From NCBI RefSeq assembly GCF_002914585.1, contig NZ_PDDM01000008.1:124001-188000 (forward strand): 64,000 nt of DNA, in the 5' to 3' direction. The notes beneath the pieces are model-generated. The model saw only the letters and a list, made by a program, of their open reading frames with translations. It made no database searches and was not told where the DNA came from. The translations under genes and the position numbers were made by a program. Positions 27,581-35,005 of this stretch are shown here, piece by piece. Within the stretch, counting starts at the first letter, position 1. Each line of letters begins with the position of its first letter. The DNA is from Pseudanabaena sp. BC1403 (GTDB taxonomy: Bacteria; Cyanobacteriota; Cyanobacteriia; Pseudanabaenales; Pseudanabaenaceae).

Positions 27581-28252
27581 ATGGTGCAGGTTAGTACTCG
27601 TCTTTACTGGTTGTTCCAATCACTCATTGCTTTCACTCCCTATCTGCTGGCAGGTTTGCTAGCAGGCACACTCGTTTTAGCGCTAGGTGTTTTCATTGCT
27701 CGTTTCCTTCTCTGGGATTGGTTACTACCTTTTGAAGAGTTGTGCTTGTTGACTCTCAAAGAATGGACTAATCCAACCCTAGACCGATATATGCTGACTC
27801 TAACTTGGATGGCACAAGGCGAAATTACCATTCCTATACTCATAGCGATCGCAGGAATTCTTATTTATCGTGACGAGGCAGTTCCAGCTCTGATTTTAGC
27901 GATCGGGCTAAGCGGTTCATGGTTGCTTAATGGGATTTTCAAGTCTTTCTTTCGACGTAAAAGACCTGATCTATGGGCTTCTTCTAAACGTCCGATGGAT
28001 TACAGTTATCCCAGCGGTCATTCCATGAGTGCAGTTTCCTTTTACGGTTTATTAGCGGCGATCTTAACGCAGTCTCTAAGTATTCCTTTAGGACTTACTG
28101 TTCCCTTAGCTGCGTTTTTAACCTTGGGGGTGGGCTTTAGTCGAGTGTATTTTGGGGTGCATTGGCCAACAGATGTCCTGAGTGGATGGGTTGCAGGCGG
28201 CATATGGCTTGCATCCTGCTTATACGGACTAGTTCAAATTAGTGGAATTTAA
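27581..28252 (+). CDS. PAP2-family lipid phosphatase
   Basis: A membrane phosphatase of about 223 residues, probably acting on phosphatidic acid or undecaprenyl pyrophosphate. The three acid-phosphatase motifs are present: FRRKRPDLW (KX6RP type), YPSGHSMS and SRVYFGVHWPTDV. Five or six hydrophobic segments surround them. I chose the ATG at 27581, which has GGAG eight bases upstream, over an upstream frame start at 27542. The gene ends 4 bp inside the 3' end of the convergent lipid-kinase gene, so two lipid-phosphate enzymes sit tail to tail. Confidence 0.92.
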   Translation: MVQVSTRLYWLFQSLIAFTPYLLAGLLAGTLVLALGVFIARFLLWDWLLPFEELCLLTLKEWTNPTLDRYMLTLTWMAQGEITIPILIAIAGILIYRDEAVPALILAIGLSGSWLLNGIFKSFFRRKRPDLWASSKRPMDYSYPSGHSMSAVSFYGLLAAILTQSLSIPLGLTVPLAAFLTLGVGFSRVYFGVHWPTDVLSGWVAGGIWLASCLYGLVQISGI

Positions 28253-29235
28253 ACTGAGATTGATGGGCGATCAGTGGAAATGCTGCCAGCTTGCTCTGTC
28301 AAACCATAGCTATTGTTTTCGTCAGCGAACTTTAATAGCAACTCAGGCGTAGGAACACAAATCAAAAGAGCATCTGGAACCACTTCCACAGTGATGGGAG
28401 TAACGCCTAGATACTGTCCATCGGCATGAACTTCTAAGGGTGGATAACTCTTAATCTCAATTTTAGCAGCGCGATGAGTCTTGAGCCGCTCATGGGGAAG
28501 ACGTTCACCCTGCATAGCTTTAAAGAAATGACGCATATGATCCCATTTGGAGGGGTTATCAATATACACTACGTCCAGCTTGCCATCATTCATTTTTGCG
28601 TCAGGCGCTAAGGCAAACTGCACCCCATAGCGAGGACTGTTGCAAATATTGACTTGCAAGATGCGTAAACGACGCATCCGTCTGCCATCGAGGCGCAAGA
28701 CCAAGCGGTGTTGTTTAAACTGCAAAAAAGTTTGGATGCCTGAAAAGACACTTTTAAAAGCAGCCCAATAATTTTTCTTGATTCCTTCTTTGACTTCATC
28801 TCCACAAGGAAAGAGGGTCGCTTCTAGCCCCACGCCTACCACTTCCACAAAGTATTGATTGTTTGCCTTGCCCATATCAAACCGACCACGCACTCCCTCT
28901 ACCAGAGTCTGGATAGCTTGAGATAAATCGTTGGGAATGTTTAAGCTTGCGGCAATGTTATTACGTGTTCCCATCGGAATAATACCTAGCACCGTTTGAG
29001 TATGCATTAATCCTCGCGCTACGGCTTCAATCGTGCCATCACCTCCCGCTACAATCACAAGTTCAGCACCTGCTTTAGCAGCCTCAGCCGCAAGTCCCTC
29101 ACCATCCTCATCGGGAGAAGTCGTACAGAGTTCAACTTCAATGCCTTGATTGTGCAAAGCATCGACAATTTCAGTTGACAGATCAGGTTTGTCAGCAGGG
29201 CCAGAAGTGGGATTGATGATGAGTCGGGTATGCAT
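28249..29235 (-). CDS. Diacylglycerol/sphingosine kinase-like lipid kinase (YegS/DagK family)
   Basis: A 328-residue soluble lipid kinase. It starts with RLIINPTSGPADKPDLS, has the nucleotide-binding VIVAGGDGTIEAVARGL near residue 80, GTRNNIAASL near 110, and the C-terminal beta domain (VYIDNPSK, LEVHADGQYLGVTPITVEV). The PEVxxDGE-like motif is LEVHADGQ. It probably phosphorylates diacylglycerol to phosphatidic acid. It converges on and overlaps by 4 bp the PAP2 phosphatase gene, which may carry out the reverse class of reaction. Confidence 0.9.
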   Translation of the reverse strand: MHTRLIINPTSGPADKPDLSTEIVDALHNQGIEVELCTTSPDEDGEGLAAEAAKAGAELVIVAGGDGTIEAVARGLMHTQTVLGIIPMGTRNNIAASLNIPNDLSQAIQTLVEGVRGRFDMGKANNQYFVEVVGVGLEATLFPCGDEVKEGIKKNYWAAFKSVFSGIQTFLQFKQHRLVLRLDGRRMRRLRILQVNICNSPRYGVQFALAPDAKMNDGKLDVVYIDNPSKWDHMRHFFKAMQGERLPHERLKTHRAAKIEIKSYPPLEVHADGQYLGVTPITVEVVPDALLICVPTPELLLKFADENNSYGLTEQAGSISTDRPSISV

Positions 29236-29476
29236 CTCTGTCGTTTTCCTATTGGTTTGAAGTTGGAAATATTAGGATAAAAGCCTGCTCATGCACACTT
29301 ACTTAACAAAAAGTCTACAGTTCATTGTTTTAGATACGTCCAAAAAATGAGCCAATAGATCTAAAGTCTACGGACTATAGCAGTTTGTTGAGACTTTCCC
29401 TTCCCTCTATAAGCTGATATACCGAACTGACTACCCTACCGCCCCATAAAGGAATTTCCCAATTAAACTTATCAGC

Positions 29477-29849
29477 GATCGCCCCCTACACCCACAACAC
29501 CAATCACCTAAATCTCAACGTCAAACAGCGATCGCCCCTCACAACCCAACACCCGATCGCCTATTCCTTCAAATCAAACTGCGATCGCCCCTCAACACCC
29601 ATAAAATCCAAACGCCTTTTCCCTCAAATCAAACAGCGATCTCCCCTCAATATCCATAAAACCCGATCGCCTACTCCCACATCAAACAGCGATCGCCCCT
29701 CACAACCCAACACCCGATCGCTTTTTTCCCACATCAAACAGCGATCGCCCACTCATCACCCAAAAAACCGATTGTCTATTCCCTAAAACCAAACAGCGAT
29801 CGCACTCTCCTCACCCCAAACCCGATCGCATATTCCCTCATCAAACAGC
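29477..29849. repeat. HIP1-bearing tandem repeat, locus 3 (7 units)
   Basis: Units start at 29477, 29530, 29583, 29638, 29691, 29743 and 29798 (52-55 bp). The consensus runs AGCGATCGCCCCTCACAACCC, AACACCCGATCGCCTATTCC, then CAAATCAAAC into the next AGCGATCGC, so each full unit carries two HIP1-like sites. Units are 75-90% alike, with no unique spacers. The array ends about 70 bp before the restriction-modification genes. The gap 29236-29476 before it shows nothing I can assign. Confidence 0.9.
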
Positions 29850-29922
29850 GAGCATACAAAAAATATGTAACGGATATTTTTCCCTATTCACACTAATTGT
29901 AGGTTTGATGTAGTATTAGGAA

Positions 29923-31398
29923 ATGAAATATATTGATTTATTCTCTGGATGTGGCGGTCTCTCACTGGGGCTTGAGAAAGCAGGTTTTAAACTGTTGTTG
30001 GCAGTTGAAAAGTCACCTATGGCTGCCGAGACATTTTATCATAATTTCATAAATCGAATAAAGTCACAAGATGAGTGGATCGCATACAACAACCTAACGA
30101 TTGAAGAACAATTTCGTCGTAAGTTAATTGTTAATGAAGTGAGCGCGGTTCTTGAGAATATAAACATAATGGAGAACCTTGAAAGCGAAGGTATTGACCT
30201 AATTGCAGGTGGTCCACCTTGTCAAGGGTTCTCAATGGCAGGAAAAAGAAATCCAAGAGATTTACGCAATCAGTTGCCTTGGCAATTTTTAGAAATGGTT
30301 GAGAGGTTACACCCTAAAGCTGTACTGATTGAAAATGTTTTGGGTATAAAACAGAATTTTAATAAGCATGGTGAAAAAGCTCCAATTGACGAGATCAATT
30401 CGGCTTTACATGAATTATGGCCAGGTTACGTGACTCAACTTGTTGAAGTAAATGCTATGCATTTTGGTGTTCCGCAGTATAGACCTCGTGTCATGATTTT
30501 GGGTATTCGTTCTGATATTGCAGACAAACTTAACCTCGAAATATGGGAGGGATTTTGGAAGTCGGCTTTTGATATTGAGCCACCAGTGATTGGATATAAA
30601 CGACCAACTTTAGCTCCAGTTACTACTTGCGAAAAACCACTTACTGTTCGTGATGCATTGTGGGATTTAAAAGGTAGTAAATATGCTTTGTCAGCTAAAG
30701 ATAATCGTTACAATTCTCCCAGTGCTTCTTATGCAAGGCTAATGCGTGAGGATTTTAGTTGGATGTCACCGCAAATCGTTAAATCTATACAACTAAACAC
30801 ACTAGAAAATAGTGGTTTGCGTAACCATTCAGAAAATATAGCTGATAGGTTTAGGTTGTACCAGATATTTCAAAAATATGGTGTGCCAGTAAAAATCTTT
30901 AATGTAGCAGCAAACTCCTCTTTATCTGCTCTTGAGAGAAAACAACTAATTCAAGGTGAAATAGTTAAGATAAAATTGCCAGCAAAAGCCCCTGACGGGA
31001 AAATTTTGGGAAAAGATATAGAGGAATTATTTGAACGGGTGATGAGTCTTTCGACGAAAAAGCATAGTCAGCGCCCATTAAAATGGGATTCTCCTTCACC
31101 AACTGTTCTATCTCTTCCAGATGATTTTGTTCATCCTAACGAAGCTCGAACTATGTCTGTACGAGAAATGGCGAGGCTACAGTCATTTCCTGATAGTTTT
31201 GTTTTTAGGGCAAAAGAAACAACTGGCAGCTTACGTCGGAGATTTGAAATTCCTCAATATACGCAAGTGGGAAACGCAGTACCACCATTAATGGCTGAAG
31301 CAGTCGGAAAAAAAATATTTGAACTTCTTAAAAAAGCGCTCAAATTCACTATGAAACCTTGTCAGGTGTCACAAAATCTAGAGAAACAAGCTAGTTAA
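29923..31398 (+). CDS. DNA (cytosine-5-)-methyltransferase
   Basis: The 491-residue enzyme methylates C5 of cytosine in a specific DNA sequence. Motif I is DLFSGCGGLSLGLEKAGF, motif IV GGPPCQGFSMAG with catalytic Cys100, motif VI LIENV, motif VIII VPQYRPRVMILG, and motifs IX-X MSVREMARLQSFPDSF and QVGNAVPPLMA. The target-recognition region lies between about residues 290 and 400. It is followed within 5 bp by an MvaI/BcnI-like endonuclease gene, making a type II restriction-modification pair. No HIP1 octamer is present in either gene, which suggests transfer from outside. Confidence 0.96.
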   Translation: MKYIDLFSGCGGLSLGLEKAGFKLLLAVEKSPMAAETFYHNFINRIKSQDEWIAYNNLTIEEQFRRKLIVNEVSAVLENINIMENLESEGIDLIAGGPPCQGFSMAGKRNPRDLRNQLPWQFLEMVERLHPKAVLIENVLGIKQNFNKHGEKAPIDEINSALHELWPGYVTQLVEVNAMHFGVPQYRPRVMILGIRSDIADKLNLEIWEGFWKSAFDIEPPVIGYKRPTLAPVTTCEKPLTVRDALWDLKGSKYALSAKDNRYNSPSASYARLMREDFSWMSPQIVKSIQLNTLENSGLRNHSENIADRFRLYQIFQKYGVPVKIFNVAANSSLSALERKQLIQGEIVKIKLPAKAPDGKILGKDIEELFERVMSLSTKKHSQRPLKWDSPSPTVLSLPDDFVHPNEARTMSVREMARLQSFPDSFVFRAKETTGSLRRRFEIPQYTQVGNAVPPLMAEAVGKKIFELLKKALKFTMKPCQVSQNLEKQAS

Positions 31399-31402
31399 CT
31401 TG

Positions 31403-32596
31403 ATGAGACCATTTAATCTTTTAGAAGAAAAAAACATCAAAATCTTAACTAGTGAAAACATCGAGATGTGTTTCTTGATGCCTACAGCTACAGGCTTACA
31501 AAAATCTATTATGGATGCAACGACTCTATTCAGGCTTTTTCTATATGAGCGTGGTATTCATGATTATGGTACGCAGGGACAAGGACCACAACACAAACAA
31601 ATTATACGTTCCCATATTGCATCAGAAAATGGATTTATTTCTAGTCAGGCTTCTTTGTATCGTCCTATTACCAAAAATGGCGATCCACGTATCTGGTTCA
31701 CTGGATTGAAGAAATATGCTGATACCAACGATATACTTGGTATTTTTGTGTTTGAGATGGAACTATATGTTCTTAATCTAACAAAACTTGATATTGAGCA
31801 AATTCTGAATGGAATAATTGTTACGCCAGTTGCAGATCTGATCCGTAGTATTAGTCAAAGTGCAAACAAAGTTGCTCAAGAGTTACTTTTTAAAATTAGA
31901 ACAATTGCTGCACGCGGACAAATTCAGGCTATTGGAACAGGTGATACAGCAATTGGGCGGACATTGGAAACTTTGTTAGGTATTGCGATGAACTCTCGCC
32001 AAGAACCAGATTATAAAGGTATTGAGTTGAAATCATTTCGTGACAAACGAGGAAACCGTAAAACATTGTTTGCAAAAGTTCCAGATTGGAATCTTAGTAA
32101 ATTCAAAAGTTCAGCAGAAATTCTTAATCAATTTGGGTATAAACGTGGAGATGATTTCAAGCTTTACTGTACAGTCAGTACTTTGAAGCCTAATTCCCAA
32201 GGGCTATTTTTAAGAATTGATGCAAAGTTGGATCAACTTATTGAAACTAGTCAAGAATTAAAAATTGGTGATTTTGCCATTTGGCAATTAGCGACACTTC
32301 ATGCTGAACTCAAAAAGAAGCATAAGGAGACCTTTTGGATTGCCGCTGATTCCGTTACTATTAATGAAGTTGAGTATTTCTGTTTTACAAAAATAGAACA
32401 TACACGTAGTCCCATTGTGTCCCAATTCGATTTATTGCTAGAACAGGGAATAATTACTCTTGATCATCTTATTAAGAGGACGAGTAATGGAAAAACGATT
32501 AAAGAACGTGTAAGTGAGAAAGGTCCTTTATTTAAAATTAAACCAGATAAACTTGAACTGCTTTTCCCTCCAAGCGTGAAGTATAGCCTCAGGTAA
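31403..32596 (+). CDS. MvaI/BcnI-family type II restriction endonuclease
   Basis: A protein of about 397 residues. The region 190-260 reads GRTLETLLGIAMNSRQEPD then YKGIELKSFRDKRGNRKTLF, which matches the conserved catalytic block of MvaI/BcnI enzymes (E, then PDYxGIELK as the PD-ExK site). MvaI and BcnI act as monomers on CCWGG and CCSGG; specificity here is not readable, and the partner is a C5 rather than N4 methylase. The extra N-terminal part of about 170 residues may help recognition. The ATG at 31403 directly follows the methylase stop, giving coupled expression. Confidence 0.88.
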   Translation: MRPFNLLEEKNIKILTSENIEMCFLMPTATGLQKSIMDATTLFRLFLYERGIHDYGTQGQGPQHKQIIRSHIASENGFISSQASLYRPITKNGDPRIWFTGLKKYADTNDILGIFVFEMELYVLNLTKLDIEQILNGIIVTPVADLIRSISQSANKVAQELLFKIRTIAARGQIQAIGTGDTAIGRTLETLLGIAMNSRQEPDYKGIELKSFRDKRGNRKTLFAKVPDWNLSKFKSSAEILNQFGYKRGDDFKLYCTVSTLKPNSQGLFLRIDAKLDQLIETSQELKIGDFAIWQLATLHAELKKKHKETFWIAADSVTINEVEYFCFTKIEHTRSPIVSQFDLLLEQGIITLDHLIKRTSNGKTIKERVSEKGPLFKIKPDKLELLFPPSVKYSLR

Positions 32597-32795
32597 ATTT
32601 ACGATCATCATCGCTTTTAACAGAACCATCGAAGGATGGGCAAAAGCGATCGCCGAAACTAGCAGCCGATGGACAGATAAAAAGCATGAATTACTGGATT
32701 TGATAACGAGTTTGGGATTTACCGTTGTGAAAGAGCAAACAGGCAATCGATTCCTTTACATCAATGCCACTAAGCCACTGATCTCACTCATCTAA
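32580..32795 (+). pseudogene. Unidentified gene fragment behind the restriction gene
   Basis: An open frame of 72 codons without a plausible start encodes FTIIIAFNRTIEGWAKAIAE, then SRWTDKKHELLDLITSLGF and a C-terminal end NRFLYINATKPLISLI before TAA. The protein-like composition and a HIP1 octamer suggest the 3' end of a gene of the host genome, cut by the insertion of the restriction-modification genes. I cannot name the family. Confidence 0.4.
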
Positions 32796-32854
32796 AAGGA
32801 ATTAGCTACTCCCTCCACCTTTCCAACACAGCGGTCGCATATCAAACCTTAAAC

Positions 32855-34030
32855 CTACAAATTCTCGTACAAATCAGCAATGACGATATCAGAAAACAAC
32901 CAACCATTGGGCGAAACTAACATAATACAAACATCCTCAGACTGTTCCACAAACCTGACCCAATCCTTCTCACGATAGCGATCGAGAATCCGCAAGGCGC
33001 GATCGCATAATTCTTTCCCATAGGATTCTTGCAACGCATTCAAACTCAAACCTTCCGCCAATCGTAAACCCTGCATGAGTGAGTCCATTAGCTCCTCCTT
33101 AGGCTCGATCATCGGAGCCGTAAATCCAATTCCTGTACTTTGCCAGAGCGCGATCGCATCGAGATATTGGCGCATCTTTTGAGGGCGATCGATTCTTTGG
33201 CGATCGATGTAACTGGTTGCACCCATGCCCATGCCATAAAAAGGCTGATTGTGCCAATAGGTCAAATTATGTTTTGACTGATAACCAGATTGAGCATAAT
33301 TCGAGATTTCATAATGTTCATAACCCGCAGATGGAAGTAACTCATGGGCTGATATATACATCTCAACCGTATGGGATTCCGTTGGCAATGGATTGTCACC
33401 TGCTTGATATCGTTTTCCAAAGGCAGTTCCTTCTTCGATAGTGAGATCGTAAATGGATAAGTGTTTAGGCTCTAATGCGATCGCCTTCTGAAGCGAATCT
33501 TGCCAATCTGCCATCGATTGATGGGGTAGCCCTGAAATTAGATCCAAACTGAAGTTCTCAAAGCCAGCATTCTTAATTGCATCCACGGCTTCATAGATAT
33601 CCGCAACACTATGACCACGCCCACAGACATCTAATAACTCTTGCTGAAAAGCCTGTGCACCCAGACTGATTCGATTCACACCCAAACTACGATAACCTTG
33701 CAAACTCTCCAGACTCACTGTTCCCGCATTCGCTTCGAGAGAGATATCAACATTAGGAGCGATCGCAAAATATTTTGCGATCGCTCCTAGAATTTGCTCA
33801 AGCTGCTTTACCGATAGCAAAGATGGCGTTCCACCACCAAAAAAGATCGTTTGCAAAGCTTCCAATGGTGGAATCTCCGCGACAGTGAGCGCAATTTCTT
33901 GACATAGCACATCAACATATTGCTGTTTAAGATTCTCACCGCCAGTAGTAATCGCGAAGTCACAATAAAAACAGCGTCGCTTGCAAAAGGGAATATGTAT
34001 ATATAGCGATTTAGGAAAGGTTTGGCTCAA
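32855..34030 (-). CDS. hemW: HemW-like radical SAM protein (coproporphyrinogen III oxidase-like)
   Basis: The 391-residue protein has the radical SAM cluster motif CKRRCFYCDF (CX3CX2C) near residue 18, then FFGGGTPSLL, a SAM-binding SLEANAG, RISLGAQAFQ and the HemN C-terminal domain. The short N-terminus before the cluster (about 17 residues) and lack of the extra HemN residues place it with HemW, a heme chaperone, rather than true HemN; many annotations nevertheless call these coproporphyrinogen oxidase. It is divergent from the Uma2 gene at 34164, with a small hairpin (34050-34083) between. Confidence 0.9.
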   Translation of the reverse strand: MSQTFPKSLYIHIPFCKRRCFYCDFAITTGGENLKQQYVDVLCQEIALTVAEIPPLEALQTIFFGGGTPSLLSVKQLEQILGAIAKYFAIAPNVDISLEANAGTVSLESLQGYRSLGVNRISLGAQAFQQELLDVCGRGHSVADIYEAVDAIKNAGFENFSLDLISGLPHQSMADWQDSLQKAIALEPKHLSIYDLTIEEGTAFGKRYQAGDNPLPTESHTVEMYISAHELLPSAGYEHYEISNYAQSGYQSKHNLTYWHNQPFYGMGMGATSYIDRQRIDRPQKMRQYLDAIALWQSTGIGFTAPMIEPKEELMDSLMQGLRLAEGLSLNALQESYGKELCDRALRILDRYREKDWVRFVEQSEDVCIMLVSPNGWLFSDIVIADLYENL

Positions 34031-34163
34031 GATATCGATACGCTAATTAATCAAAGGTTAGCGCGAAGTGCCAACCTTTGATTATTGGATAAAGAGATTA
34101 TATAATTAGATTTAGCTACTTGGCGATCGCGAATTTATCAACCCCAAATACCGATCAAAAACT

Positions 34164-34835
34164 ATGACCAACACAATCTCCAAATTAGAAATCATCTATC
34201 CTAGTAGCGATGGGCAACCGATGGCAGAAAGTACCGAGCATTATCAATGGATCGTCACGATTGAAGGCGGATTAGAGGCTCTTTTTAAAGACAACAATGA
34301 TGTATTCATCGCGGGAGATTTGCTTTGGTATCCTGTGGAGGGGCAGTCAGAAATTCGTCGCGCTCCTGATGTGATGGTCGCGTTTGGTAGACCCAAGGGC
34401 GCAAGAGGTTCCTACATTCAACACCTCGAAGAAGGAATTGCACCTCAGGTAGTATTTGAGGTGTTATCTAGGGGAAATCGAATTTCAGAGATGGCAAGAA
34501 AGTTTGAGTTCTATCAAACCTATGGTGTTGAGGAATACTATGTTTACGATCATCTTGCCAATGATTTAGTAGGTTGGTTAAGAAATCATGATGATCACCA
34601 TCTCGAACCAATTGCCGATATCCAAAATTGGACAAGTCCTCGCTTAGGAATTCGTTTTGAACTCACCGATGAAACTCTCAAGATTTTTCAGCCTGATGGC
34701 ACAAGGTTTTTAACTTATCTCGAACAAGCTGAACAAGCTGAGACTGAAAAAATCGCCAAAGAACAAGCTCTAGATACGATCGCAAAATTTGCTGCTAAGC
34801 TCCGAGAAATTGGTGTTGATCCAGAAAATCTTTAA
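34164..34835 (+). CDS. Uma2-family endonuclease-fold protein with coiled-coil tail
   Basis: A 223-residue protein of the longer Uma2 subgroup. Conserved blocks are VFIAGDLLWYPVEGQSEIRR, PDVMVAFGRPKGARGSY, PQVVFEVLSRGNR and KFEFYQTYGVEEYYVYD. A Gln/Glu-rich helical tail (LEQAEQAETEKIAKEQALD) ends with LREIGVDPENL, a common ending in this subgroup. It is third of three Uma2 genes in the window and is followed by a terminator hairpin. Confidence 0.92.
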   Translation: MTNTISKLEIIYPSSDGQPMAESTEHYQWIVTIEGGLEALFKDNNDVFIAGDLLWYPVEGQSEIRRAPDVMVAFGRPKGARGSYIQHLEEGIAPQVVFEVLSRGNRISEMARKFEFYQTYGVEEYYVYDHLANDLVGWLRNHDDHHLEPIADIQNWTSPRLGIRFELTDETLKIFQPDGTRFLTYLEQAEQAETEKIAKEQALDTIAKFAAKLREIGVDPENL

Positions 34836-34836
34836 C

Positions 34837-34877
34837 AAAAAATGAGATAAAACGCAAAGTGTCTCATCTCATTTTTT
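34837..34877 (+). terminator. Terminator after the Uma2 gene
   Basis: AAAAAATGAGAT pairs with ATCTCATTTTTT across a 17-base loop, directly after the TAA at 34835. Confidence 0.65.
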
Positions 34878-35005
34878 CATTTGAGTAATTCTACTCATTG
34901 AAAAATCTAGTTGAAAATTTTGCAAAACAACTGAAAAGAGTTGGCTTGCATCGGCTTTAATTAAAGGAGCGATCGCAAAAAAACAAAGGAAATCACGGCA
35001 GAAAT

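Noticed and set aside
29477-29849. Possible CRISPR array
   Set aside because: Units follow each other without unique spacers, drift along their whole length, and no cas gene is near.
32855-34030. True HemN (oxygen-independent coproporphyrinogen III oxidase)
   Set aside because: The N-terminus before the radical SAM motif is too short and the protein fits the HemW subgroup.
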